This document shows positions 52,701 to 64,000 of a stretch of 64,000 bases of DNA, piece by piece (position 1 is the stretch's first letter; each line of letters begins with the position of its first letter). The stretch is from positions 76,617,816 to 76,681,815 of the forward strand of contig CM072801.1 of the NCBI GenBank assembly GCA_037013495.1, given 5' to 3'. The notes under the pieces were generated by a model. The model saw only the letters and a list, made by a program, of their open reading frames with translations, searched no databases and was not told the origin of the DNA. Source of the stretch: Hippophae tibetana. Its lineage: Eukaryota; Streptophyta; Magnoliopsida; Rosales; Elaeagnaceae. The translations under genes were made by a program, and so were the position numbers.

Positions 52701-55700
52701 GTTGCAATTAACAGTTTCGAACAAATAACTGAAATTTGGGTTGAAACTATAAAATGTTATAACTTTTAACACATGCATGCAAACGACTATTATAATAAAT
52801 CAAATCGAAGCACCTTTCGATTCCTACAAAGACAACGTAGCATTATTTAATTTCTATTTGTTTTTGAACCAAAATTCCCTCATTTACCCAAATTACATAC
52901 GTCTAAAAATTTGGTCGTACCGTATGGAGTTGTTTTAGGTTCTTGTTCCTTAGGCTTCAATTGCGATCATCTTAACCACATTCATAGTTATTCAATCGTT
53001 CCTATTTCCCGAAGTTCCAATATTCACTGGTTCTTCGACTAAAGGATATAAGTCATATGCTTCTATCTATTTTCTAATGTCATATTTTTGAAAAACATCA
53101 TTACTTTAATTGTTTATTGTGTTTTTGAGTCATAAATCACCTATGTAGAAGGAATTTTCACCCTCAAGTCTTGCATTTTCTTTAAATATTTTTGTCGTTG
53201 TTTTCGTCATTCGATTTATTTTTGCATTTTTCTGGAAATTCTTCCTATCATTTTCTTTTTAATTTATTTATGTGTTTAATTTCTTTTTGTTCTTCAATAA
53301 AACAAGAGAGTTGTTGCAATTAACAGTTTCGAAAAAATAACTTAAATAGGGGTTGAAAGTTTAAACTGTTATAACTTTAATACATGCATCCAAACGACTA
53401 TTATAATCAATCAAATCGAAGCTCGTTTCGATTCCTACAAAGACTACGTACCATTATTTAATTTCTATTTGTTTTTGAAACAAAATTCCGTCATTTACCC
53501 AAATTACATACGTTTAAAAATTTGGTCGTAAAATATGGAGTTGTTTTAGGTTCTTGTTCCTTAAGCTTCAATTCCGATCATCTTAACCATATTCATAGTT
53601 ATTCAATCGTTACTATTTCCGGAAGTTCCTATATTCCTTGGTTCTTCGCTTAACGCATATAATTCATATGCTTTTATCCATTTTCTAATGTCATATTTTT
53701 ACAAAAAATCATTATTTAATTATTTATTGTGTTTTTGAGTCATAAATCACCTAAAATATAAGGAATTTTCCCAAATAAAGTCTTGCATTTTCTTTAAATA
53801 TTTTTGTCGTTGTTTTCGTCATTGGATTTATTTTTGCATTTTCTGGGAATTCTTCCTATCATTTTCTTGTTAATTTATTTATGTGTTAAATTTCTCTTTG
53901 TTCTTCTAAAAAACAAGAGAGTTGTTGCAATTAACAGTTTCGAACAAATAACTGAAATTTGGGTTGAAACTATAAAATGTTATAACTTTTAATACATGCA
54001 TCCAAACGACTATTATAATAAATCAAATCGAAGCACGTTTCAATTCCTACAAAGACAACGTAGCATTATTTAATTTCTATTTGTTTTTGAACAATAATTC
54101 CCTCATTTACCCAAATTACATACGTCTAAAAATTTGGCCGTACCGTATGGAGTTGTTTTAGGTTCTTGTTCCTTAGGCTTCAATTACGATCATCTTAACC
54201 ATATTCATAGTAATGCAATCGTTCCTATTTCCGGAAGTTCATATATTCGTTGGATCTTCGCCTAACGGATATAATTCATATGCTTCTATCCATTTTCTAA
54301 TGTCATATTTTTACAAAATATCATTATTTAATTATTTATTGTGTTTTTGAGTCATAAATCACCTAAAATACAAGGAATTTTCCCAAATCAAGTCTTGCAT
54401 TTTCTTTAAATATTTTTGTCGTTGTTTTCGTCATTGGATTTATTTTTGCATTTTCTGGGAATTTTTCCTATCATTTTCTTGTTAATTTATTTATGTGTTT
54501 AATTTCTCTTTGTTCTTCTAAAAAACAAGAGAGCTGTCGCAATTAACAGTTTCGAACAAATAACTGAAATTTGGGTTGAAACTATAAAATGTTATAACTT
54601 TTAACACATGCATGCAAACGACTTTTATAATAAATCAAATCGAAGCACCTTTCGATTCCTACAAAGACAACGTAGCATTATTTAATTTCTATTTGTTTTT
54701 GAACCAAAATTCCCTCATTTACCCAAATTACATACGTCTAAAAATTTGGTCGTACCGTATGGAGTTGTTTTAGGTTCTTGTTCCTTAGGCTTCAATTGCG
54801 ATCATCTTAACCACATTCATAGTTATTCAATCGTTCCTATTTCCCGAAGTTCCAATATTCCCTGGTTCTTCGCCTAACGGATATAAGTCATATTCTTCTA
54901 TCCATTTACTAATGTCATATTTTTGAAAAACATCATTATTTTAATTGTTTATTTTGTTTTTGAGTCATAATCACCTAAGTAGAAGAAATTTTCACTCTCA
55001 AGTCTTGCATTTTCTTAAAATATTTTGTCGTTGTTTTCGACATTGGATTTATTTTTGCATTTTTCTGGGAATTTTTCTTATCATTTTCTTGTTAATTTAT
55101 TTATGTGTTTAATTTCTCTTTGTTCTTCTAAAAAACAAGAGAGCTGTTGCAATTAACAGTTTCGAACAAATAACTGAAATTTGGGTTGAAACTATAAAAT
55201 GTTATAACTTTTAACACATGCATGCAAACGACTATTATAATAAATCAAATCGAAGCACCTTTCGATTCCTACAAAGACAACGTAGCATTATTTAATTTCT
55301 ATTTGTTTTTGAACCAAAATTCCCTCATTTACCCAAATTACATACGTCTAAAAATTTGGTCGTACCGTATGGAGTTGTTTTAGGTTCTTGTTCCTTAGGC
55401 TTCAATTGCGATCATCTTAACCACATTCATAGTTATTCAATCGTTCCTATTTCTCGAAGTTCCAATATTCACTGGTTCTTCGACTAAAGGATATAAGTCA
55501 TATGCTTCTATCTATTTTCTAATGTCATATTTTTGAAAAACATCATTACTTTAATTGTTTATTGTGTTTTTGAGTCATAAATCACATATGTAGAAGGAAT
55601 TTTCACCCTCAAGTCTTGCATTTTCTTTAAATATTTTTGTCATTGTTTTCGTCATTCGATTTATTTTTGCATTTTTCTGGAAATTCTTCCTATCATTTTC

Positions 55701-57049
55701 TTTTTAATTTATTTATGTGTTTAATTTCTCTTTGTTCTTCTATAAAACAAGAGAGCTGTCGCAATTAACAGTTTCGAACAAATAACTGAAATTTGGGTTG
55801 AAACTATAAAATGTTATAACTTTTAACACATGCATGCAAACGACTTTTATAATAAATCAAATCGAAGCACCTTTCGATTCCTACAAAGACAACGTAGCAT
55901 TATTTAATTTCTATTTGTTTTTGAACCAAAATTCCCTCATTTACCCAAATTACATACGTCTAAAAATTTGATCGTACCGTATGGAGTTGTTTTAGGTTCT
56001 TGTTCCTTAGGCTTCAATTGCGATCATCTTAACCACATTCATAGTTATTCAATCGTTCCTATTTCCCGAAGTTCTAATATTCCCTGGTTTTTCGCCTAAC
56101 GGATATAAGTCATATTCTTCTATCCATTTACTAATGTCATATTTTTGAAAAACATCATTATTTTAACTGTTTATTTTGTTTTTGAGTCATAATCACCTAA
56201 GTAGAAGAAATTTTCACTCTCAAGTCTTGCATTTTCTTAAAATATTTTGTCGTTGTTTTCGACATTGGATTTATTTTTGCATTTTTCTGGGAATTTTTCT
56301 TATCATTTTCTTGTTAATTTATTTATGTGTTTAATTTCTCTTTGCTCTTCTAAAAAACAAGAGAGCTGTTGCAATTAACAGTTTCGAACAAATAACTGAA
56401 ATTTGGGTTGAAACTATAAAATGTTATAACTTTTAACACATGCATGCAAACGACTATTATAATAAATCAAATCGAAGCACCTTTCGATTCCTACAAAGAC
56501 AACGTAGCATTATTTAATTTCTATTTGTTTTTGAACCAAAATTCCCTCATTTACCCAAATTACATACGTCTAAAAATTTGGTCGTACCGTATGGAGTTGT
56601 TTTAGGTTCTTGTTCCTTAGGCTTCAATTGCGATCATCTTAACCACATTCATAGTTATTCAATCGTTCCTATTTCCCGAAGTTCCAATATTCACTGGTTC
56701 TTCGACTAAAGGATATAAGTCATATGCTTCTATCTATTTTCTAATGTCATATTTTTGAAAAACATCATTACTTTAATTGTTTATTGTGTTTTTGAGTCAT
56801 AAATCACATATGTAGAAGGAATTTTCACCCTCAAGTCTTGCATTTTCTTTAAATATTTTTGTCGTTGTTTTCGTCATTCGATTTATTTTTGCATTTTTCT
56901 GGAAATTCTTCCTATCATTTTCTTTTTAATTTATTTATGTGTTTAATTTCTCTTTGTTCTTCTATAAAACAAGAGAGTTGTTGCAATTAACAGTTTCGAA
57001 AAAATAACTTAAATAGGGGTTGAAACTTTAAAATGTTATAACTTTAATA
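49716..57049 (+). repeat. 6-mer HOR T-S2-(Ga-Gb)x2, period 3667 bp, two copies
   Basis: Units are 49716-53382 and 53383-57049, with anchors 49716, 50328, 50940, 51550, 52162, 52772 and 53383, 53995, 54607, 55217, 55829, 56439. Shared private variants include CCCAAATAAAGTCTTGC, TGTTAAATTTCTC, GAACAATAATTCCC, AGTTCTAATATTCCC with TTTTTCGCC, and CTTTGCTCTTC (52678 and 56345). It differs from the 8-mer unit by one missing Ga-Gb dimer. Single changes between copies include GCGTCC at the 50328 anchor versus GCATCC at 53995, and GTTGGATC near 54251. Confidence 0.88.
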
Positions 57050-60000
57050 CATGCATCCAAACGACTATTATAATCAATCAAATCGAAGCTCGTTTCGATT
57101 CCTACAAAGACTACGTACCATTATTTAATTTCTATTTGTTTTTGAAACAAAATTCCGTCATTTACCCAAATTACATACGTTTAAAAATTTGGTCGTACAA
57201 TATGGAGTTGTTTTAGGTTCTTCTTCCTTAGGCTTCAATTACGATCATCTTAACCATATTCATAGTTATTCAATCGTTCCTATTTCCGGACGTTCCTATA
57301 ATCCTTCGTTCTTCACCTAACGGATATAATTCATATGCTTCTATCCATTTTCAAATTTCATATTTTTACAAAATATCATTATTTAATTATTTATTGTGTT
57401 TTTGAGTCATAAATCACCTAAAATACAAGGAATTTTCCCAAATCAAGTCTTGCATTTTCTTTAAATATTTTTGTCGTTGTTTTCGTCATTGGATTTATTT
57501 TTGCATTTTCTCGGAATTTTTCCTATCATTTTCTTGTTTATTTATTTTTGTGTTTAATTTCTCTTTGTTCTTCTAAAAAACAAGAGAGTTGTTGCAATTA
57601 ACAGTTTCGAACAAATAACTGAAATTTGGGTTGAAACTATAAAATGTTATAACTTTTAATACATGCATCCAAACGACTATTATAATAAATCAAATCGAAG
57701 CACGTTTCAATTCCTACAAAGACAACGTAGCACTATTTAATTTCTATTTGTTTTTGAACCAAAATTCCGTCATTTACCCAAATTACATACGTTTAAAAAT
57801 TTGGTCGTACAATATGGAGTTGTTTTAGGTTCTTCTTCCTTAGGCTTCAATTACGATCATCTTAACCATATTCATAGTTATTCAATCGTTCCTATTTCCG
57901 GAAGTTCCTATAATCCTTCGTTCTTCACCTAACGGATATAATTCATATGCTTCTATCTATTTTCAAATTTCATATTTTTACAAAATATCATTATTTAATT
58001 ATTTATTGTGTTTTTGAGTCATAAATCACCTAAAATACAAGGAATTTTCCCAAATCAAGTCTTGCATTTTCTTTAAATATTTTTGTCGTTTTTTTCGTCA
58101 TTGGATTTATTTTTGCATTTTCTGGGAATTTTTCCTATCATTTTCTTGTTTATTTATTTTTGTGTTTAATTTCTCTTTGTTCTTCTAAAAAACAAGAGAG
58201 TTGTTGCAATTAACAGTTTCGAACAAATAACTGAAATTTGGGTTGAAACTATAAAATGTTATAACTTTTAATACATGCATCCAAACGACTATTATAGTAA
58301 ATCAAATCGAAGCACGTTTCAATTCCTACAAAGACAACGTAGCACTATTTAATTTCTATTTGTTTTTGAACCAAAATTCCCTCATTTACCCAAATTACAT
58401 ACGTCTAAAAATTTGGTCGTACCATATGGAGTTGTTTTAGGTTCTTGTTCCTTAGGCTTCAATTGCGATCATCTTAACCACATTCATAGTTATTCAATCG
58501 TTCCTATTTCCCGAAGTTCCAATATTCCCTGGTTCTTCGCCTAACGGATATAAGTCATATTCTTCTATCCATTTACTATTGTCATATTTTTGAAAAACAT
58601 CATTATTTTAACTGTTTATTTTGTTTTTGAGTCATAATCACCTAAGTAGAAGAAATTTTCACTCTCAAGTCTTGCATTTTCTTTAAATATTTTTTTCGTT
58701 GTTTTCGACATTGGATTTATTTTTGCATTTTTCTGGGAATATTTCCTATCATTTTCTTGTTAATTTATTTATGTGTTTAATTTCTCTTTGTTCTTCTAAA
58801 AAACAAGAGAGCTGTTGCAATTAACAGTTTCGAACAAATAACTGAAATTTGGGTTGAAACTATAAAATGTTATAACTTTTAACACATGCATGCAAACGAC
58901 TTTTATAATAAATCAAATCGAAGCACCTTTCGATTCCTACAAAGACAACGTAGCATTATTTAATTTCTATTTGTTTTTGAACCAAAATTCCCTCATTTAC
59001 CCAAATTACATACGTCTAAAAATTTGATCGTACCGTATGGAGTTGTTTTAGGTTCTTGTTCCTTAGGCTTCAATTGCGATCATCTTAACCACATTCATAG
59101 TTATTCAATCGTTCCTATTTCCCGAAGTTCCAATATTCCCTGGTTCTTCGCCTAACGGATATAAGTCATATTCTTCTATCCATTTACTAATGTCATATTT
59201 TTGAAAAACATCATTATTTTAATTGTTTATTTTGTTTTTGAGTCATAATCACCTAAGTAGAAGAAATTTTCACTCTCAAGTCTTGCATTTTCTTAAAATA
59301 TTTTGTCGTTGTTTTCGACATTGGATTTATTTTTGCATTTTTCTGGGAATTTTTCTTATCATTTTCTTGTTAATTTATTTATGTGTTTAATTTCTCTTTG
59401 TTCTTCTAAAAAACAAGAGAGCTGTTGCAATTAACAGTTTCGAACAAATAACTGAAATTTGGGTTGAAACTATAAAATGTTATAACTTTTAACACATGCA
59501 TGCAAACGACTATTATAATAAATCAAATCGAAGCACCTTTCGATTCCTACAAAGACAACGTAGCATTATTTAATTTCTATTTGTTTTTGAACCAAAATTC
59601 CCTCATTTACCCAAATTACATACGTCTAAAAATTTGGTCGTACCGTATGGAGTTGTTTTAGGTTCTTGTTCCTTAGGCTTCAATTGCGATCATCTTAACC
59701 ACATTCATAGTTATTCAATCGTTCCTATTTCTCGAAGTTCCAATATTCACTGGTTCTTCGACTAAAGGATATAAGTCATATGCTTCTATCTATTTTCTAA
59801 TGTCATATTTTTGAAAAACATCATTACTTTAATTGTTTATTGTGTTTTTGAGTCATAAATCACATATGTAGAAGGAATTTTCACCCTCAAGTCTTGCATT
59901 TTCTTTAAATATTTTTGTCGTTGTTTTCGTCATTCGATTTATTTTTGCATTTTTCTGGAAATTCTTCCTATCATTTTCTTTTTAATTTATTTATGTGTTT

Positions 60001-61327
60001 AATTTCTCTTTGTTCTTCTATAAAACAAGAGAGCTGTCGCAATTAACAGTTTCGAACAAATAACTGAAATTTGGGTTGAAACTATAAAATGTTATAACTT
60101 TTAACACATGCATGCAAACGACTTTTATAATAAATCAAATCGAAGCACCTTTCGATTCCTACAAAGACAACGTAGCATTATTTAATTTCTATTTGTTTTT
60201 GAACCAAAATTCCCTCATTTACCCAAATTACATACGTCTAAAAATTTGATCGTACCGTATGGAGTTGTTTTAGGTTCTTGTTCCTTAGGCTTCAATTGCG
60301 ATCATCTTAACCACATTCATAGTTATTCAATCGTTCCTATTTCCCGAAGTTCCAATATTCCCTGGTTTTTCGCCTAACGGATATAAGTCATATTCTTCTA
60401 TCCATTTACTAATGTCATATTTTTGAAAAACATCATTATTTTAACTGTTTATTTTGTTTTTGAGTCATAATCACCTAAGTAGAAGAAATTTTCACTCTCA
60501 AGTCTTGCATTTTCTTAAAATATTTTGTCGTTGTTTTCGACATTGGATTTATTTTTGCGTTTTTCTGGGAATTTTTCTTATCATTTTCTTGTTAATTTAT
60601 TTATGTGTTTAATTTCTCTTTGTTCTTCTAAAAAACAAGAGAGCTGTTGCAATTAACAGTTTCGAACAAATAACTGAAATTTGGGTTGAAACTATAAAAT
60701 GTTATAACTTTTAACACATGCATGCAAACGACTATTATAATAAATCAAATCGAAGCACCTTTCGATTCCTACAAAGACAACGTAGCATTATTTAATTTCT
60801 ATTTGTTTTTGAACCAAAATTCCCTCATTTACCCAAATTACATACGTCTAAAAATTTGGTCGTACCGTATGGAGTTGTTTTAGGTTCTTGTTCCTTAGGC
60901 TTCAATTGCGATCATCTTAACCACATTCATAGTTATTTAATCGTTCCTATTTCCCGAAGTTCCAATATTCACTGGTTCTTCGACTAAAGGATATAAGTCA
61001 TATGCTTCTATCTATTTTCTAATGTCATATTTTTGAAAAACATCATTACTTTAATTGTTTATTGTGTTTTTGAGTCATAAATCACATATGTAGAAGGAAT
61101 TTTCACCCTCAAGTCTTGCATTTTCTTTAAATATTTTTGTCGTTGTTTTCGTCATTCGATTTATTTTTGCATTTTTCTGGAAATTCTTCCTATCATTTTC
61201 TTTTTAATTTATTTATGTGTTTAATTTCTCTTTGTTCTTCTATAAAACAAGAGAGTTGTTGCAATTAACAGTTTCGAAAAAATAACTTAAATAGGGGTTG
61301 AAACTTTAAAATGTTATAACTTTAATA
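57050..61327 (+). repeat. 7-mer HOR unit T-S2-S2-(Ga-Gb)x2, 4278 bp
   Basis: Anchors are 57050 T, 57662 S2, 58274 S2, 58885, 59495, 60107 and 60717 G. The T monomers here and at 61328 read GAAACTTTAAAATG rather than GAAAGTTTAAACTG, as does the T monomer at 28324. They share GTACAATATGG, TTCTTCTTCC and CCGGACGTTCC. The part from about 57.9 to 61.2 kb matches 28.5-31.9 kb at a constant offset of 29338 bp. Confidence 0.82.
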
Positions 61328-64000
61328 CATGCATCCAAACGACTATTATAATCAATCAAATCGAAGCTCGTTTCGATTCCTACAAAGACTACGTACCATT
61401 ATTTAATTTCTATTTGTTTTTGAAACAAAATTCCGTCATTTACCCAAATTACATACGTTTAAAAATTTGGTCGTACAATATGGAGTTGTTTTAGGTTCTT
61501 CTTCCTTAGGCTTCAATTACGATCATCTTAACCATATTCATAGTTATTCAATCGTTCCTATTTCCGGACGTTCCTATAATCCTTCGTTCTTCACCTAACG
61601 GATATAATTCATATGCTTCTATCCATTTTCAAATTTCATATTTTTACAAAATATCATTATTTAATTATTTATTGTGTTTTTGAGTCATAAATCACCTAAA
61701 ATACAAGGAATTTTCCCAAATCAAGTCTTGCATTTTCTTTAAATATTTTTGTCGTTGTTTTCGTCATTGGATTTATTTTTGCATTTTCTCGGAATTTTTC
61801 CTATCATTTTCTTGTTTATTTATTTTTGTGTTTAATTTCTCTTTGTTCTTCTAAAAAACAAGAGAGTTGTTGCAATTAACAGTTTCGAACAAATAACTGA
61901 AATTTGGGTTGAAACTATAAAATGTTATAACTTTTAATACATGCATCCAAACGACTATTATAATAAATCAAATCGAAGCACGTTTCAATTCCTACAAAGA
62001 CAACGTAGCACTATTTAATTTCTATTTGTTTTTGAACCAAAATTCCGTCATTTACCCAAATTACATACGTTTAAAAATTTGGTCGTACAATATGGAGTTG
62101 TTTTAGGTTCTTCTTCCTTAGGCTTCAATTACGATCATCTTAACCATATTCATAGTTATTCAATCGTTCCTATTTCCGGAAGTTCCTATAATCCTTCGTT
62201 CTTCACCTAACGGATATAATTCATATGCTTCTATCTATTTTCAAATTTCATATTTTTACAAAATATCATTATTTAATTATTTATTGTGTTTTTGAGTCAT
62301 AAATCACCTAAAATACAAGGAATTTTCCCAAATCAAGTCTTGCATTTTCTTTAAATATTTTTGTCGTTTTTTTCGTCATTGGATTTATTTTTGCATTTTC
62401 TCGGAATTTTTCCTATCATTTTCTTGTTTATTTATTTTTGTGTTTAATTTCTCTTTGTTCTTCTAAAAAACAAGAGAGTTGTTGCAATTAACAGTTTCGA
62501 ACAAATAACTGAAATTTGGGTTGAAACTATAAAATGTTATAACTTTTAATACATGCATCCAAACGACTATTATAATAAATCAAATCGAAGCACGTTTCAA
62601 TTCCTACAAAGACAACGTAGCACTATTTAATTTCTATTTGTTTTTGAACCAAAATTCCGTCATTTACCCAAATTACATACGTTTAAAAATTTGGTCGTAC
62701 AATATGGAGTTGTTTTAGGTTCTTCTTCCTTAGGCTTCAATTACGATCATCTTAACCATATTCATAGTTATTCAATCGTTCCTATTTCCGGAAGTTCCTA
62801 TAATCCTTCGTTCTTCACCTAACGGATATAATTCATATGCTTCTATCCATTTTCAAATTTCATATTTTTACAAAATATCATTATTTAATTATTTATTGTG
62901 TTTTTGAGTCATAAATCACCTAAAATACAAGGAATTTTCCCAAATCAAGTCTTGCATTTTCTTTAAATATTTTTGTCGTTGTTTTCGTCATTGGATTTAT
63001 TTTTGCATTTTCTCGGAATTTTTCCTATCATTTTCTTGTTTATTTATTTTTGTGTTTAATTTCTCTTTGTTCTTCTAAAAAACAAGAGAGTTGTTGCAAT
63101 TAACAGTTTCGAACAAATAACTGAAATTTGGGTTGAAACTATAAAATGTTATAACTTTTAATACATGCATCCAAACGAATATTATAATAAATCAAATCGA
63201 AGCACGTTTCAATTCCTACAAAGACAACGTAGCACTATTTAATTTCTATTTGTTTTTGAACCAAAATTCCGTCATTTACCCAAATTACATACGTTTAAAA
63301 ATTTGGTCGTACAATATGGAGTTGTTTTAGGTTCTTCTTCCTTAGGCTTCAATTACGATCATCTTAACCATATTCATAGTTATTCAATCGTTCCTATTTC
63401 CGGAAGTTCCTATAATCCTTCGTTCTTCACCTAACGGATATAATTCATATGCTTCTATCTATTTTCAAATTTCATATTTTTACAAAATATCATTATTTAA
63501 TTATTTATTGTGTTTTTGAGTCATAAATCACCTAAAATACAAGGAATTTTCCCAAATCAAGTCTTGCATTTTCTTTAAATATTTTTGTCGTTTTTTTCGT
63601 CATTGGATTTATTTTTGCATTTTCTGGGAATTTTTCCTATCATTTTCTTGTTTATTTATTTTTGTGTTTAATTTCTCTTTGTTCTTCTAAAAAACAAGAG
63701 AGTTGTTGCAATTAACAGTTTCGAACAAATAACTGAAATTTGGGTTGAAACTATAAAATGTTATAACTTTTAATACATGCATCCAAACGACTATTATAGT
63801 AAATCAAATCGAAGCACGTTTCAATTCCTACAAAGACAACGTAGCACTATTTAATTTCTATTTGTTTTTGAACCAAAATTCCCTCATTTACCCAAATTAC
63901 ATACGTCTAAAAATTTGGTCGTACCATATGGAGTTGTTTTAGGTTCTTGTTCCTTAGGCTTCAATTGCGATCATCTTAACCACATTCATAGTTATTCAAT
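61328..64000 (+). repeat. T followed by S2 dimer expansion, period 1224 bp; array runs off the end
   Basis: Anchors are 61328 T, then S2 at 61940, 62552, 63164 and 63776, all 612 bp apart. The tails alternate in pairs: CTATCCATTTTC with GTCGTTGTTTTCG (about 61.6 and 62.8 kb), then CTATCTATTTTC with GTCGTTTTTTTCG (about 62.2 and 63.4 kb). The true period is therefore two monomers. The last S2 carries ATTATAGTAAATC (63795), as at 58293 and 28955. The preceding 7-mer has only two S2 monomers at this place, so two have been added. Confidence 0.84.

Larger units (their letters stand above)
1..64000 (+). repeat. Satellite array, ~612 bp monomer, about 105 copies head to tail
   Basis: The whole window is one tandem array. 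The anchor CATGCAT (CATGCGT at 50328) occurs 104 times at 610-613 bp steps from 365 to 63776; the single exception is a 1033 bp step between 23010 and 24043. All copies share orientation. Every stretch I read belongs to the monomer, with no inserted transposon, gene, RNA gene or unrelated spacer. The DNA is AT-rich, with a long T-rich domain on the + strand. Four monomer classes (S1, S2, T, G) are arranged in higher-order units of 2 to 11 monomers. The array continues past both edges. Such arrays are typical of eukaryotic centromeric or heterochromatic DNA; location and species are inferred, and I do not recognise the family name. Confidence 0.97.

Noticed and set aside
1..64000. CRISPR array
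   Set aside because: The repeat unit is about 612 bp and contiguous, with no unique spacers between short repeats, and there are no cas genes.
1..64000. CENP-B box (TTCG-N4-A-N2-CGGG pattern)
   Set aside because: The nearest match, TTCGCCTAACGGATA, has CGGA-like bases in the wrong register and lacks the CGGG end. I found no copy that fits.
1..64000. Ribosomal DNA spacer or other gene-bearing tandem repeat
   Set aside because: No rRNA, 5S or tRNA-like sequence was seen in any 612 bp unit or any HOR unit, and the units have no gene between them.
1..64000. Tandem LTR or other transposon-derived repeat
   Set aside because: I saw no TG...CA ends with target duplications, no primer binding site or polypurine tract in the right order, and no reverse transcriptase or transposase fragment. 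An ancient transposon origin of the monomer cannot be excluded.
1..64000. Telomeric or subtelomeric repeats
   Set aside because: No tandem TTTAGGG, TTAGGG or their complements. Isolated TTTTAGG in the invariant core is a single short match.

Overview
This 64 kb window is one uninterrupted array of tandemly repeated satellite DNA. No gene, RNA gene or transposon could be supported. The unit is an AT-rich monomer of about 612 bp, always in the same orientation. It can be followed by the anchor CATGCAT (one copy reads CATGCGT), which recurs 104 times from 365 to 63776 at steps of 610-613 bp. The only exception is one monomer that has lost 191 bp, including its anchor, near 23481. The array runs off both ends of the window.

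The length, the lack of coding capacity, the AT-richness and the nested higher-order repeats (HORs) point to eukaryotic centromeric, pericentromeric or other heterochromatic satellite DNA. A plant is my best guess from general satellite style, but the sequence alone does not prove this. I do not recognise the family by name.

Monomers fall into four classes, scored from the bases around the anchor. G has CATGCATGC and then AGCACCTTTCG or AGCACATTTCG. T has AATAGGGG before the anchor and AGCTCG after it. S1 has GAAATTTGGG before the anchor and AGCTCG after it. S2 has CATGCATCC and then AGCACGTTTCAATT. Read along the window, the array spells: S2GGTS1T* | S2GGTS1 | S2GGTS1 | S2GT* | (S2GTS1S2)x3 | S2GTS1 + deleted S2 | GT | S2S2T | S2GT | S2GGGG | TS1S2GT | S2S2GGG | TS2GGGGGG | TS2GGS2GGGGGG | TS2GGGG | TS2GGGG | TS2S2GGGG | TS2S2S2S2. 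T* marks hybrid T monomers.

The layout by region is as follows. Positions 1-11.9 kb hold a 6-mer HOR (3671 bp) passing into a 5-mer (about 3061 bp) and a 3-mer duplication (1837 bp). Positions 11.9-23.9 kb hold a very homogeneous 5-mer HOR of exactly 3060 bp, ending with the 191 bp deletion. Positions 23.9-36 kb are an irregular mosaic with 3-mer (1835 bp) and 2-mer (1222 bp) duplications and a segment repeated 9782 bp further on. Positions 36-49.7 kb hold an 8-mer HOR (4889 bp), whose second copy has grown to 11 monomers by an internal 1835 bp duplication. Positions 49.7-57 kb hold a 6-mer HOR (3667 bp, two copies). Positions 57-64 kb hold a 7-mer followed by a fresh S2 dimer expansion (1224 bp).

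The value of the window is as a readable record of satellite evolution: unequal exchange, hybrid monomers, microhomology deletion and several coexisting HOR lengths. The short open frames found here are by-products of the repeat. All class and identity calls were made by eye, and alignments are needed for exact percentages.
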